A stretch of 64,000 nucleotides of DNA, from assembly GCF_041956535.1 (NCBI RefSeq), contig NW_027192223.1:45879-109878 (forward strand). The letters run 5' to 3'. Positions 47,451 through 59,765 of the stretch are shown piece after piece. The position numbers and the translations under genes are program-made. Below the pieces are notes generated by a model. That model saw only the letters and a list, made by a program, of their open reading frames with translations, made no database searches and was not told the origin of the DNA. The number at the start of each line of letters is the position of its first letter. The first letter of the stretch is position 1. The DNA comes from Calcarisporiella thermophila CBS 279.70. Its lineage: Eukaryota; Calcarisporiellomycota.

Positions 47451-49101
47451 TTATTTTTGAGGCTCGGATCCTAGGCCACCAACAGGCGGTGGCACTCCTT
47501 GAGTCATAAGTTGCCAAGCCGTCAATTTCATTTCTTTCATCTGCTTCTCCTGCTGTTCGCGCTGCTGCCGCCATTCTTCTTCTACGGCTGCTTGCATCTG
47601 CTCGTGTTCACGGGCAAATGTTTCACGGTGTTGTCGTCGCAGCATTTGTAAGTAGGATTCAGGAGGACGTTCTTCTTGCTCTCCAGCAGAATGTCCAGAC
47701 AAACCACCTAACAGGCTACCAAGGCCTCGCTTTTCTGAACGCTTCTTCTTTTCTTCTTCCCATTCGCGGCGAAGTTTTTCATCCCATAGACGCTCACGAC
47801 GCGCATATTCTATCGGAATATCCGTATTCTCGAAAGATTTGAGGGTTGGACGAACATCTTGGATACCAGTCAATGCAAGAGCTTAACATGGAAAAATGAA
47901 AGTGTCATTCAAGTGGACAATTTTTTAGTCTATGCAGCTATTCAATTATTACCTTCGAGGAAGGGAATCATGTCTAACAATCCAGTATCATTTGGGTCGC
48001 CTTTCCATGGCTTCATTGGAATTGCATTTTCTGGTTGTAGACTATAAGAGTCGGGATTAGAATCCATAATAATGACCTTTGAGAGATCACGATTTAGACA
48101 AGAAAGATCCTATTAAAAATAAATTTTTTTATTAGCACATTATTCCAACTTGTGATCATCAAAAAAATTCAACATACCTTCACAACTTTGCCATTAGCAT
48201 AGCGTGTCGCTTCTCTAAATAGTTTATACATCGCATAGTTATAGGGATCAAGTTTTTCAACGATTGGGATAGCGGTGAAGGCTTGTTGCGAAGTAAATAT
48301 CACGATTTCGTAAAATTGGCTAAGGTAGGCAAGGAAATAGTCAACTCCTGGTCGCTTAGCTGTTCGCCATCCGTGCTGTTTGTCCCAAGTAGAGTAAACA
48401 AGCGTCTCATCCAAGTTAATTACGAGTGTAAGAGGGCGTTGATATGGCTCAGGGAGCGGGTCAGGCAATAGCTTATCCCACGCCGGGTTGCTGAAGAACT
48501 TAGAGACAAAAAAAAAAAAGGAAAAAGAGAATAAGTAAATAGGGTTAAATCAGAATGTAATAAAAAGAAATAATGAATTTCCGCTGATTATTATTTTACC
48601 TCTTCAAAATCATGTATACGTTTCTTCATGCGTTGGATGTGAGCTGACAAAGTATTGAGATTGGAAAAAGGTGCTTCCTCTTCACCCTCAAAAGGACGGC
48701 CTAACAAATATTATATTGTAAGTAGAAATTCTTAATTATCATTATTTCAACAGATATATACCAAAATACATGACACTTCCTACGCAGGTTGAAACAAGAA
48801 AACCGCAAGAAAAGGCCCAAATCTTCCATTTGCGATTATCGCTTCCGGGTGCTCGCGCAGGCTTCTTTGGGTTTCTAGGTACGGTAGCCTTTGTTACTGT
48901 TGTCTGTCCAGTCTTCTGAGCTAATGCTTCAGCAGCCAGTCCAGTGACAGAATTAAGATTTTGGGGGGATTGTGAGGTTTGATCAGCAAAATTGCGAGAA
49001 AAAATAGAGGATCGTAGGGGTGCCACAGGTGATCGCAATAAAGGACGTGCAAAGAGACGTGATACCACACGTCCTGCAAAAGGTACTGCCAGATTTGCCA
49101 T
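47451..49101 (-). CDS. TIM50: Tim50, receptor of the mitochondrial TIM23 translocase
   Basis: About five exons (near 48760-49101, 48600-48702, 48178-48499, 47952-48112, 47451-47889), about 455 aa. A basic presequence ([17 protein letters not shown]) is followed by one inner-membrane helix ([20 protein letters not shown]). The FCP1/HAD-like domain follows with [40 protein letters not shown] and a Q/E-rich coiled tail. The first HAD aspartate is Asn (NLDET), as expected for a non-catalytic Tim50. It hands preproteins from the TOM complex to Tim23. It is convergent with ArgRS, 159 bp apart. Confidence 0.93.
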
Positions 49102-49487
49102 GGAAGCCGAGGAAATTTGCTTGACAGTCAATATTGAAAAAATAAAAATTTCCAAAATATAAACGTGTAAATATGAGGTCATCGAAACCACAATAAATTT
49201 GTTCAAGCAGTTCTAAATATTAAATTTTGAAAACCAAGTATATAAAAAATCGAAGACATTGATAATACATTTACTTCACATAATTTAATTCAACTCTGAA
49301 AGACTTTTTATTTCAAAGAAATATAGATTACAAGAAAAGCTATAAGGCATACACTTCCTGGACTCAGATACTCTTATTTTTGACCATACCGACACAAATG
49401 CGGGTATATAAACTTTAGTCGCTCTCACTAATGATTAACCAGCATATTATTCACTAATTGTCATACTAAGAGTATACATATTTAAAA
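49102..49487. other. Intergenic between U2B''-like gene and TIM50
   Basis: TIM50 upstream region and 3' flank of the RRM gene. GACAGTC occurs near 49120. No gene. Confidence 0.5.
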
Positions 49488-50047
49488 TTACCTATCGTCA
49501 TCCGCGATCCGTGCCCGCTTAAGGCTTGCGATCTCGTTTTTGACTGCAGCTGATAGCTTAAAAGTCCCATCAAGTTTAGCGACCGTATGAGATTTGGATT
49601 TAGCGTATTGGATTTCCTAAATATGTTTGAAAATAAGTCTCATAATAAGAAAAATCAATAGTAGTACAAATGGATTCTTTACTATTGTCTTGTCATAAAA
49701 TTTGAAACCATTCAATCCCCTCATGGCCGCCGTAGCGGAAGCAATATCGTTAAAAACGATAAATGCCTTGAAATGAAGAGGGAAATTAGCATACTTAGAT
49801 TAAAACCAAACGATTTTGTCGAACTATTACCTGACCCCGCATCTTCAAAGTCTTCATTGCAACAATATCTAGGACACGCCCATATGCTGAAAATAAGTGG
49901 TATAAAGATCTTTTGAGATCTGAGAAAATAAATAAATAAGTACAAATCTTAGCTCAATCAAAAAATCAATATCTTTTGACCTTCTTTATGGATTTTTTCC
50001 GGAAGATGATGTATATATAAAGTTTGATTTGGCGCTGGACCGGACAT
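49488..50047 (-). CDS. U2 snRNP B''/U1A-like single-RRM protein
   Basis: Four exons (near 49977-50047, 49832-49886, 49685-49768, 49488-49616), about 112 aa, the size of yeast Msl1. RNP2 is TLYIHHLP and RNP1 is MRGQAFIVF. Other blocks are [29 protein letters not shown] and IQYAKSKSH, all typical of the U1A/U2B'' RRM1. The second RRM is missing, so this is the fungal U2B''-type form that binds U2 stem-loop IV with U2A'. Start at 50047 (MSGPAPNQT). An exact HomolD box lies 59 bp upstream. Confidence 0.9.
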
Positions 50048-50105
50048 GATCGTATTGCAATCAATTAAAACCAAAATCTTTTCTTTTCTTTCTCTATGAC
50101 ATTGA

Positions 50106-50113
50106 CAGTCACA
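50106..50113 (-). promoter_or_regulatory. HomolD box upstream of the U2B''-like gene
   Basis: CAGTCACA on the plus strand, reading TGTGACTG toward the gene, 59 bp before its ATG. Confidence 0.6.
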
Positions 50114-50234
50114 CGCTGCGGCACAAACACAAATATTAAAGTTCACACATGAAATAATAGGCTCAGCTCAAAATTTTCCATTATACCAAATTGAAAAAAG
50201 TTCAAACGTTTTATATTTAAAAAGATAACCCTTT

Positions 50235-53200
50235 TCAATTTTTGAAATAAGTAGCAAGAGGAAAACGCTCACTCCCCATCAATTTCACCTCGTTGGCACA
50301 ATCGGCATGTTTCAAAATTCCATTAGAAAGCGACGAGTGTGCAGCAATCCAATCTCTAAGGGCCTCGTTCCTAGTTGTAGTTGAGGTCCGCATTGCATTA
50401 ACCAGCAAACTGGCAGCCTCATCCCGGCTGGTATTATCCAATATCACCTTGGCTTCTACACCTGCAATTACCCTCGCAATCGAAACATTGGCAGATTCGA
50501 TGGCGGATTTAATATATTGGGCGTTTGTTTCAATAATATCCCTATTGCCAAGAAGCTTGGGCAATTCTAGCTCTACAACTTTGATGACCGCAGGTGAAAG
50601 ATGCTCTTTAACCGAAGAATAGGCAACATGAAACCGTGCTAAGTTGCGATGATAAGATGGGTATTCTTGGTCGATGCGAGAAGCTGAGATAAGCGACTTC
50701 AATGCCAACAAGAACCGTCCTGGATATAGAAAATAGGTTATTCATAAAGTCTATGTAAAAAACTTAAATGTTAATTGTAGTCATGAATAATTAGCACTTA
50801 CTCTGACGAATATAAATTTCAAAACTCATCAACCATGTTTCCATTCGTTTAGGCGCCAATTCTTGCACAGGCCGCAAAAACTTTAGTGCGTCACCCAAAG
50901 GATCTTCTGTTTTAGCAAGCTTGGCTCCGTTTGGATCATCGTCCGTTTGGCGGGTGGACGTTTGAATTCCAGCCTTCTTACCATCTTGCTGTGAGGCTTT
51001 CTTTGCCTCAGCCTCTTTTTGGGCTTTAAGCTCTGCCTTTCGTAACTTATTGCGCACTTTTTTCTTCTCTGATTCGGTCATGTTTGCTAGAGTATTAGTA
51101 AAGTCATTAGCATTGATTCGTTGCACTGGAGGACTTAAGGCGAAAAGTTACCAAAATCTATGGAATCCTTATCGGATTTCATTGCATCCGGTCGATCAAA
51201 TAAGGTTAAATAGCATTCAACTACTCCTTCCACTGCACGCAGATAGTAAGGGTGGGATCTGAGCTGATCCTCCAGTCGTAACATGGAAATATAGGCGCGC
51301 ATTGTTACTTTGCGTAAACAATAAGTATGGAAGTCAAACTGATCGTCCTGGATATCCGCAAAATGGCGCTCAATTTGATAGAAGCGTTTTAAAGCTCGCC
51401 CAAACTGCCCTTGACGGAGATAGCTGAGTCCAGATTCAAGTGCGAACCACATGCACTGCATATCAACAAGATCCTGAAGACGATCCGGAATATCTTGCTA
51501 TAAATCCCCAAAGACAATAGAGATGCGTTAAATATTTAATAGCGGTTTTTTAAACCTCAATCAAGTATAACGGTAAAACCTTAGTAAATAGCACAACAGT
51601 GTTCTCAGCTTCCTCGGTTTCGTTGTTTCTGAGTAAATATTTGACACACTTAGAATTGATGAAGCGGTCCTGCAAATCAAGTTCGCGCGCGTCGTTCATC
51701 ACACGCACAGCGCCTGACAGATCTCCTCCGTGCTTAAGAATGCGTCCTTTAGTCATATGTAATTCGACTAAGGTGGGAGTGTGGGCAATTGCTTCGTCAA
51801 TTAGCTCGAGTGCCCGAAGGGTTTCGCCTTTAAGGTCGTGGTGCTGTGCAAGGAAATAGAGAATCCACAGGTATGTAGTTGGTGGCTCCTTATTTCCCTC
51901 ACCTAGATATGGTGATAGGTTAAGTTATATATAAAAGAAAAATATTTACTGAAGTTTACCTGCTGTGGCCGAAAATGCTCCGTTTTCTTTTATATTTTTC
52001 AAATATTCATACATCAGCGTTTCAATTGTCGCAGATTTATCCGAATCCTGATACAATTTCTTTAGGTTCACAAACAATGAAGGGACACCTTTGCGCAGAG
52101 CATTCCGTAAATAATCATCAATCATAGACGTGAATTGTTCTCCGTTGGTATAGTCAAGCGGAAATCGGCGGAGAAGATTTGATCTTGGAAACTTAGGGAG
52201 TAGCTCCGAAATATAACTGACTAACTTCTCTGGTTCTTCTCGAGGATGAGTGCCTTTGCATTTCAGGATCCCATCGAGATAAGCGTGGCAATCTGGGTTT
52301 TCGTGGAAGAGAATAAAATACATTTTCTCTGCCTCCTCTAGCTTATTTAGGGCCAAAAGGTACTCCGCTAAAAAATAATGTAATATTGATTATTTCATTT
52401 AAAATTTCGATAGATTGTGAACAAATTACCTTTTTTCTCTTTCCAAGCTCGTTTGTCACAGATAGAACCTTCGATGTGGTTAAGATGCTTAAGCGCAGCT
52501 TCATAGTCTCCACTCTCACCGATGACCATGTTGTGGTACATCAGTAGCTCGCTATGTTCGAAGTCGTAGGGCTTCACAGTTTCCTAAAATGAGAAATTGA
52601 GAATATACTTTAAATTTTAAAGAGCCATTTTAGCTAGTGGTAAAATAAAGATATGAACCTTTAAACTTTCTTCGTATGACTGCAATACTTTTGCAGCCAT
52701 GTCATATTTTCCTAGCAGATGATATGAGACTGCCAGGCCAATCCAAAAGGGTCGATTTTGCGGACGGAGCTGCAAGAGCTGATGCCGAGTATCCTAAAAA
52801 AGGTCGATAAGATAATAAGGCAAAGACAGAAAGTGTACACAAAATTGTTTCAGTTTTACATTATACGCCTCGTAATTACGCATCTGTATTTGCAACAAAG
52901 AGAAATCTCTTAATATTTGCAAATTGTCCTTATCGTATTTGAGTGCATGCGTGTAACATTTGGCAGCCTCCTCATAATTTTTGTCTGCACGATATAATAG
53001 CCCAAATACGTGCCAACAAATGTGCGAAGTTAGATCACATCGTAGCCCTTTACGCACAAAGTCGTAGGCCTCCTCCTTGCGATCGAGATGGCTGAAGAAA
53101 AGCCCTTTCATTGCAAGAGTTTCTTAAGAGAAAGATGTTAGTGTAAGCATAAAAAAAAAATTTGAATTAATGGTGCAGTTTTTTACCTCCGTGATCGGGG

Positions 53201-53389
53201 AACTTTTTCAGAATCTGCTCAGCGGCCTTAAGACCTTTCTTGTATTGCTTATGTTCATATTGTTTCTACATAGTAATTTTGCAGATCGTATTTAACCGAT
53301 TATGTGGAATTTGGCAAGATTGAGGAAAGGACTAAAATTACCAGAATGGTCTTGAAAAGAGCCGCTTCTTTCGGAGGTAGTTCCTTCAT
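50235..53389 (-). CDS. NAA15: NAA15, auxiliary subunit of N-terminal acetyltransferase A
   Basis: About ten exons, about 865 aa (yeast Nat1 854, human 866). Start [16 protein letters not shown] at 53389. TPR helices run the full length, for example [38 protein letters not shown] and [20 protein letters not shown]. The [19 protein letters not shown] segment matches the conserved ANM...KLRNKQRR motif. It anchors catalytic Naa10 to the ribosome exit tunnel. An apparent frame break near 51130 is a 65-bp intron (gtaact...ctctag, 51081-51145 region) with a TACTAAT branch site close to its 3' end. Confidence 0.95.
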
Positions 53390-53852
53390 CACTAGTTGCT
53401 TCCACGGCCAATCTCACCTGCGTTCTATATTTTGTTATACTTAGCGATTTCGAGAAAACAAAGATATAAAATTCATTTCGTCATCGCATTGTTTATTTGT
53501 GTGGCGCGGAAATACAAGGTGGCAAAAAATCGAAAAGTACTAAGGGTGTAAATGTGGGTAGTATAAGTTTTGGGTTCTTTTTACCCTTCTAATTTCTAAT
53601 TATACATACACAATAAGTATAATATAGATTATTGTAGTGTTCAAAGTTCTAATAAAAGATTCTTTTATGATTATCGCACGATAAGTTAGTCATTATAATG
53701 AATGCAGCCACAAGTATTTTGGAATGTTATATTCGTTTATTTGCTTAAAAAAAATAGAGAAAATGAAGAGACAAAAGCTCAGTTTAATTAGATCTAAAGA
53801 AAAAAGAAAACCGAAAAATAAAAAATAACCCAACTACACAGTGTGAAAATTA
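53390..53852. other. Intergenic between CCT8 and NAA15
   Basis: AT-rich NAA15 upstream region. No HomolD box or gene seen. Confidence 0.5.
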
Positions 53853-55499
53853 TTAGTCATCTGCATCCCAGTTTCCAGACTTTTTCGGGGGTTTGGGACC
53901 ACCAGCAGGTTTGCTAATAATGATGTTATCCACGCGGAGGACAGTCAGCGCGGCTGTGGTTGCCAAATGAATCGCCCATTGTTTGGCGGCAAATACATCG
54001 AGGATGCCACTTTTCTCTGCATCAATTGTTCCTCCTTCTTCTACATTTACCCCAGTTGTACGACCAGTCTCGGCGTCCTGGTGATGCGCAGCATAAAGTT
54101 TCGCTAACATCTCAGTCCCATCATGGCCAGCATTTTCCGCAAGCGACCGTGGCACAACTTCAAAAGCTTCAGCATACTTTTTGAGCACATGTTGATTCAA
54201 CCCAGGAGTCCGCTCAGCAATAGCCGATAGACGCTTTAGAATTTCCATTTCACTCGCACCTGCACCAGGAACTAATCTTGCGTCTTTCGTCAGTGCCTTA
54301 ACCACATTTACACCATCATCGATGGCACGCTCTACATCATCCATTTGGTTTTGTGTTGCTCCGCGGATCACAATTGTAACTGTGCGAGTGAGCTCTTGCT
54401 CCTGGCGGAAGACAGTGACATTATCACTTCCAATTTCAACGGTTTCAACCACATCACAAAAGCCCATTTCCTCAGCCATTGGAGCACCTAGACGCGCAAG
54501 AGCAGTGGCCCCCGTCACGCGACAGAGTCTGCGCAGATCAAACTTGGATAAGACCTTGACCACCATAATTCCATAACGATTCAAATAGTGAAGAGCTAAT
54601 TCTCCAACACTAGCCCCCGTGACTGCGACTTTGACGTTAGCATTGACAAGTTCCTTGACTGCAGTTTCGATTTGCATTTCCTCGCCGCGAGTGTATTCAA
54701 GCATTTCGGAAGCGTTGCGAAGAAGAACTGTTCCCTTTGTCTCGGTTTGCGAAATATCAATGGGACATGTAAATACAGCTATTTTAGCTTTTTCGGCGCG
54801 TTTCACCACTCCTTCTGGCTCGCGTCCAAAAACCATACCTCGTACCATCTGCGACTCATAAATACTTGCGCCCATCACTTTCACGACACGCACATTATCA
54901 ACATTGAAATGCTGGGGATTGCTAGGCATAATTGCGAGCGCAGCATCGATCACCAAATCTGCAAGAAGTTCTTCATGTCCACTTTGCTTAGAAGCAATTG
55001 CTGTGCGGACGGCGCTAGTCAGAAGGGATGATTTCTCCTTTAAGTTTTCAATCTTTTGAACGGGAAGCTCCTTGAATATTTCATTCGTTTTTTCAATAGC
55101 AAGCTCATACCCCGCCACAACATCGCTGGGGTGCAGCCCCATGCGCAGTAAATGTTCCGCATTTTGGAGCAATTCTCCAGCAAATACCAACACAAAGTTA
55201 GTCCCATCTCCAAATTCGCTCTCTTGTTGCTGAGCGCTCATCACAAGCAGTTTAGCCGCGGGGTGCACAACATCAAGCTCCCGTACGATTGTCGCCGCGT
55301 CATTTGTTACAAATAGTTTTTCAAGCTGATTGACGACCATTTTATTGCGTCCATTCGGGCCAAATGATGTACGTGTGATCTTGGCTAGTTCATGGGTAGC
55401 ATTAATGTTACGCAGGACAGCTTCGTCAATACCCTGCAGGAATTTGTAGCCTTCATTGAAGAGTTGCTGGTAACCGCCCCTGGGAATGCGAAGTGCCAT
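53853..55499 (-). CDS. CCT8: T-complex protein 1 subunit theta (CCT8)
   Basis: A single exon of 548 aa, the usual length. It begins MALRIPRGGYQQLFNEGYKF, specific for the theta subunit. The group II chaperonin ATP site shows TSFGPNGRNKMVV, NDAATI and the catalytic GDGTNFVLVFAGELL. The end VPGAGASEMEILKRL and the C-terminal GPKPPKK also fit. CCT folds actin, tubulin and WD40 proteins in the cytosol. It is one of the few intronless genes in this window, together with uL10m and the two secreted proteins at 8.9-10.3 kb. Confidence 0.98.
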   Translation of the reverse strand: MALRIPRGGYQQLFNEGYKFLQGIDEAVLRNINATHELAKITRTSFGPNGRNKMVVNQLEKLFVTNDAATIVRELDVVHPAAKLLVMSAQQQESEFGDGTNFVLVFAGELLQNAEHLLRMGLHPSDVVAGYELAIEKTNEIFKELPVQKIENLKEKSSLLTSAVRTAIASKQSGHEELLADLVIDAALAIMPSNPQHFNVDNVRVVKVMGASIYESQMVRGMVFGREPEGVVKRAEKAKIAVFTCPIDISQTETKGTVLLRNASEMLEYTRGEEMQIETAVKELVNANVKVAVTGASVGELALHYLNRYGIMVVKVLSKFDLRRLCRVTGATALARLGAPMAEEMGFCDVVETVEIGSDNVTVFRQEQELTRTVTIVIRGATQNQMDDVERAIDDGVNVVKALTKDARLVPGAGASEMEILKRLSAIAERTPGLNQHVLKKYAEAFEVVPRSLAENAGHDGTEMLAKLYAAHHQDAETGRTTGVNVEEGGTIDAEKSGILDVFAAKQWAIHLATTAALTVLRVDNIIISKPAGGPKPPKKSGNWDADD

Positions 55500-55675
55500 G
55501 TTTTATGATGATGCTTTTTGAAAAGTTGACGGAAGATCAGCGAAGACAGTAGAAGAAAACACGAAATTGTTTATTTCGATAATTGACTGCGCCACAACAC
55601 CACTTTTAAAGCTTAAATAGATACTGTAAATTCAAAGATTGAAGCTGAAAATATTTTGATATATTAACTATTTAT

Positions 55676-58653
55676 TTATATTTCTGACGCTATATTAGGG
55701 AGATTGTATTTCTTATGTTGGTAAACCATTAAATCTTTAGATGAAATGGAAGGTGTAATAATTCGGAGAGCTTCTAAAAAATGTTCCATGCCCTAAGAGG
55801 AAAAAAAATGAAATATGATAATTCAGCAGCTGACAAAATCATACATACCACTTCACTTGAGACGCACATGTCCCGTAAAACTGTCATTGCGGCCTCACGG
55901 CAGAGATTTCTTAAATCTGCACCGCTAAAATTCTGTGTCTAAAGGCAATATAGTGGAATTATAAAACATTTCCCTATAAAAATCCTGCGATATTGATTCT
56001 CTACTTTATCCGCAATAACTTTTAGATCAACGTCTGCCTTGAGAGGGACGTTGCGAGTATGTATACGAAGAATCTGGAGTCTTGCGATAGTATCAGGCAG
56101 TGGAACCTAATAAAAATGATATTTAGAATTTTAAATGTTGAGTTTGGACAATAAAATATGAATTTAACCCTCACATAAATCAGTCGATCAAATCTTCCAG
56201 GGCGGAGGAGTGCGTCGTCAATCATATCCAATCGGTTCGTCGCGCCCTAATAGTCATATCATATAGTCAATAAGTACATAGTGAAATATATTCTCTAGTA
56301 GGTTTGTCAACACCAACCATCACCAGCAGAGAGGAGGCTATCTCTACCCCGTCCATTTCATTTAATAATGTACTCAGTACTCGTTCACGCACGCTATCTC
56401 TTCCTACACTGCCCTCTGAATTAAAATCGCGCTTTCCAACGATCGAATCCACCTCATCAAAAAAGATAATTGCTGGTGCACTTGCTCGGGCTTTCTGAAA
56501 CGTTTCCCTGATCGTCTTCTCCGAATCCCCTACATATGGCGAATAAAGCTGCGCACCATTGATAGAGAAGAAACTTGCTCCTGCAGTGTTGGCCACCACC
56601 TGCATCAAAAACATCATCTTACTAATAACCCCCAAATTATTTTTAACCAATATCTCTTACTTTAACAAGAGTTGTCTTGCTACATCCGGGCGGACCATAT
56701 AATAATACACCTCGCGGTGGTCTGAGCCCTAGGCGATCGAAAGTAGAGTGAAATTTCAGTGGCCACTCTACGGCCTGTTGAATTTGCTTCTTGACTTGAT
56801 CAAGGCCCCCAATATCATCCCACGACATACTCTCAACCGGAACCTGTAAACCGCGCTGAATCGAGGGGGGAATTTTTGCTAAAGCTCGCGAGAAATGTTC
56901 ACGAGTGACAAAGCTTTTGATAAGCAGAGATGTAAATTAGTCGTTGCCACTAAAGTTTTATAAATATAGGCTTCAAGAGAATAAATTATTATTACCAATT
57001 ATTAATTTTGGATTTATCTTCAATATGGTCCTGCACTGCTATCATCGCGGCCTCTCTAACGACGGCAGCTAAATCTGCGCCTACATATCCATTTGTAACA
57101 TTCGCTAACCATTGAATATTTATATCACCCTCATTATTTGTCTTATTAAGTGGTATTTCTTTCAACATATCCTTCAACATTCTTCTCCGTGTTCCCTCTC
57201 CAGGAACTTCTATTGCAACCTCACGGTCAAACCTACCCGGTCGACGAAGTGCTGGGTCTATAGAATTCGGACGATTTGTTGCTCCAATCACCACCAGCTG
57301 CCCTCGCGATTCCATCCCATCCATAAGGGTAAGAAGCTGAGCAACAACACGCGATTCATGCGCTTGTGCGTTAGCGCGCTGAGGGGTTAGAGCATCAAGC
57401 TCATCCATAAATAAAATACAAGGTGCATGACTTCTGAGAGCAAGATCCTTTGCCTGCTGAAATTTTAATCGAAGATTCGCTTCACTCTCCCCTGCATGTG
57501 GGGCATACACAGAAGGACCGTGGAGTGTAACAAGACTAGCACCACATACTTTAGCAATCTTAGTAACGAGATATGTTTTGCCCACACCAGGAGGACCATG
57601 CAACAGAACTCCTATATAAAAACTAAGTTATAAATTTGCAAATAAATCAAGAGAATAAAATGAGTAATGAGTATTAACCTTTAGGACATTCAACATTAAG
57701 TTTTTGGAGATAATGCGAAAAAACTAATGGATATCCAACAACTTCCAATAAAGCTTCGTATGCCCGTTCCAGCCCGGGGATGGTTGAAGTCTCGAGTGTC
57801 AGCGCGCGTAAAGAACTAACTAAATTTTTTTGGGCATGATCGGTCTCTTCTATTACTGCTATGCGAGTGGTTTTGGTAACAAGAAATAATTCAGCTGGAC
57901 TAGAGGGGGGAATAGTATTGTGAACCTGAGTTGAAGGTTGTTCACAAAACAGAATGAGGTTTATGAATGAAGATAAAAGAACAAAGTTAGGCAAGTATTC
58001 AATACCTTTATCTTTAACGATTCACATGCTTCAGAGCCAATAGTGCATCCCGATGATATTGCGAGACCATCAAGTATATTTCGCAATATCTGCATAATTG
58101 ATATGATAAATACAGTGCATAATATATTGAAGCAATAAACTGCGATTTTCGTATTTCTCTTTCGTACCTGTTCTTGTAAATGGCCAGGGGAATCTAAAAA
58201 TTTCTTTAAAATATCAGAAGACCGTTCTTTATCGATGGAAATTGTGACATTAATGCAGGGTTTTGGAGACGGTATTAGAGAGATAGTACCTAAGGAAGAG
58301 TGCAATCAATCTCTTAAGTTACCGTTATATTCGAATTATCAAATATTTACATGCATCAGTATCCAATATTTCATCGTCGTAAGTTGTTAATTTAATAAAT
58401 AAATCTGCCTGTACAATTTCTTCTGACAAACTTGAAGGCCAGGCACAACATACCCAGTGCTATTCCAAAAATATTTATGCTCAATTAATATATTATTATT
58501 GATTGTAATTCCTTAAGTCACCTGATTTCGTGTAGCAATTCTAACCCATTCACCTACTCCAACCCCCGCTCTTTCCATTCCCCTGCGAAATATTCTGCAA
58601 CGAGCTGTACCTTTTTCATCATTCCCCAGGGGCAAAATTCTATATTTTGACAT
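55676..58653 (-). CDS. AAA ATPase of the AFG2B/SPATA5L1 type (Drg1/Afg2-related)
   Basis: About twelve exons, about 765 aa (human SPATA5L1 753). It has two AAA modules. D1 has Walker [10 protein letters not shown], Walker [11 protein letters not shown] and [21 protein letters not shown]2 has [33 protein letters not shown] and [18 protein letters not shown]. The N-domain starts [10 protein letters not shown] and [20 protein letters not shown] and the MDALCPQR-like segment point to SPATA5L1 rather than to Afg2 (which has WVGESEK). The animal protein works with SPATA5 in the 55LCC complex and pre-60S recycling. Orthology here is by motif, not by tree. Confidence 0.75.
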
Positions 58654-58917
58654 ATTTTAACTAGGTTTAAAGTACGGAGATTTTTGCCACTCTATCTAAT
58701 AAACAATAAGCGCAGCAATTTGATCATCGCTTACATGGGAATTGTATGTTCGGATATTTTAAATCTTTATTTTTTGGAAATACCAGGTACCGTTTTTATA
58801 TTATATTAATGCAGGAAAAAAGTATAAAAAGGGCAACCTCCACAATACAATCTTATAATTACAATTATTTTTTTCTTAATTATTTGTATATTCTTTTGTT
58901 AGGCATAATTATTCCAT
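58654..58917. other. Divergent promoter region
   Basis: Short AT-rich spacer between the AAA ATPase and the secreted Lys/Glu-rich protein. TGTGACTG occurs at 58918-58925, only 16 bp before the next ATG, so in its 5'UTR. Confidence 0.4.
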
Positions 58918-58940
58918 TGTGACTGATTTAATTGCACAAG

Positions 58941-59443
58941 ATGCGCATTACCGCAATACTACTTCTTTCTCTTGCTGCATATTCGCACGCGATTCCAGTC
59001 ATTCCCAAAAATGTAAACGCTGTAGACCTGACTGCGATAGAGCGCCGCGGCATGTTAAGCACACTCGGCAAAGTGATGACCGCATACGGATATTACAGAC
59101 ATTGCAAGAAAGGCATGGGGGAATGTCTAAAATACGGGATGGAGAGGCAGCTGAAAAAGATGAGGAAAAAGAAGAAACAACAATCAAAGACGAAGAAGGC
59201 TAAAGACAAGGAAAAGAAGGCGAAAGAGAAGGAGAAGATGGAGAAAAAAAGGAGAAGGCGAAGAAGAAGGAGAAGATGGAGAAAGAGAAGATGTTAAAGG
59301 CAAAGGAGGAGAAGGAAAAGGCGAAGGATAAAGCGGAGAAGGCAAAGAAGAAGGCTAAGAAGGTGGAAGAGGAGGACGAAGAAGAAGTGGAAGAAGAAGA
59401 GTGTGGAATGATGTGTTGGTTTAAGAAGCACTTCGATTGGTAG
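58941..59443 (+). pseudogene. Secreted Lys/Glu-rich protein gene, frame broken at an A7 run
   Basis: The ATG at 58941 opens a strong signal peptide (MRITAILLLSLAAYSHA), then IPVIPKNVNAVDLTAIERRG and a Lys/Glu-rich stretch. The direct frame stops at 59295-59297 after an arginine-only run. A shift of -1 at the A7 run near 59244-59250 restores the same Lys/Glu/Ala pattern for 60 more codons and ends in a Cys/Trp tip, EECGMMCWFKKHFDW, with TAG at 59441-59443. This may be a homopolymer sequencing error, a true mutation, or slippage on the A-run. Function unknown. Confidence 0.55.
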
Positions 59444-59765
59444 GCAAAACCGTTTGATCTATAGAGCACATTTTTTCTAAGTTAAACGTTTTCCAATATA
59501 AATGTGTAATAGAGAATTTAGTTAATAAAATATTAATAATTTACTACATATAAATTCATTTCATACAAAATGAAGAAAAATAACTTAAAAGCTTTATTTC
59601 GTTTCAACGTTATCTGGGTTGCTAAAATTTAAAGCTGATATGTGACTGTTTATTTCCCTTATCCAATCAAAAAGTTTGTTGACAATTTATTGTTTTTACC
59701 TTGACTTCGTTTTTTGTCCGAAAATTTTTCTTTACTTTGCATATTTTCTTTCGCCGAAATATACA
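59444..59765. other. Intergenic, promoter of NOG1
   Basis: Contains a HomolD box at 59641-59648 and a CCAAT near 59663. No gene. Confidence 0.6.
59641..59648 (+). promoter_or_regulatory. HomolD box upstream of NOG1
   Basis: TGTGACTG followed by T, in gene orientation, 118 bp before the ATG. Confidence 0.6.

Noticed and set aside
51081-51160. An apparent frameshift and stop in NAA15
   Set aside because: A 65-bp intron (gtaact...TTTACTAATACTCTAG) removes the stop and restores the conserved ANM motif in phase. The branch-site-like TACTAAT supports it. Shorter 18-26 nt introns considered first are not needed.
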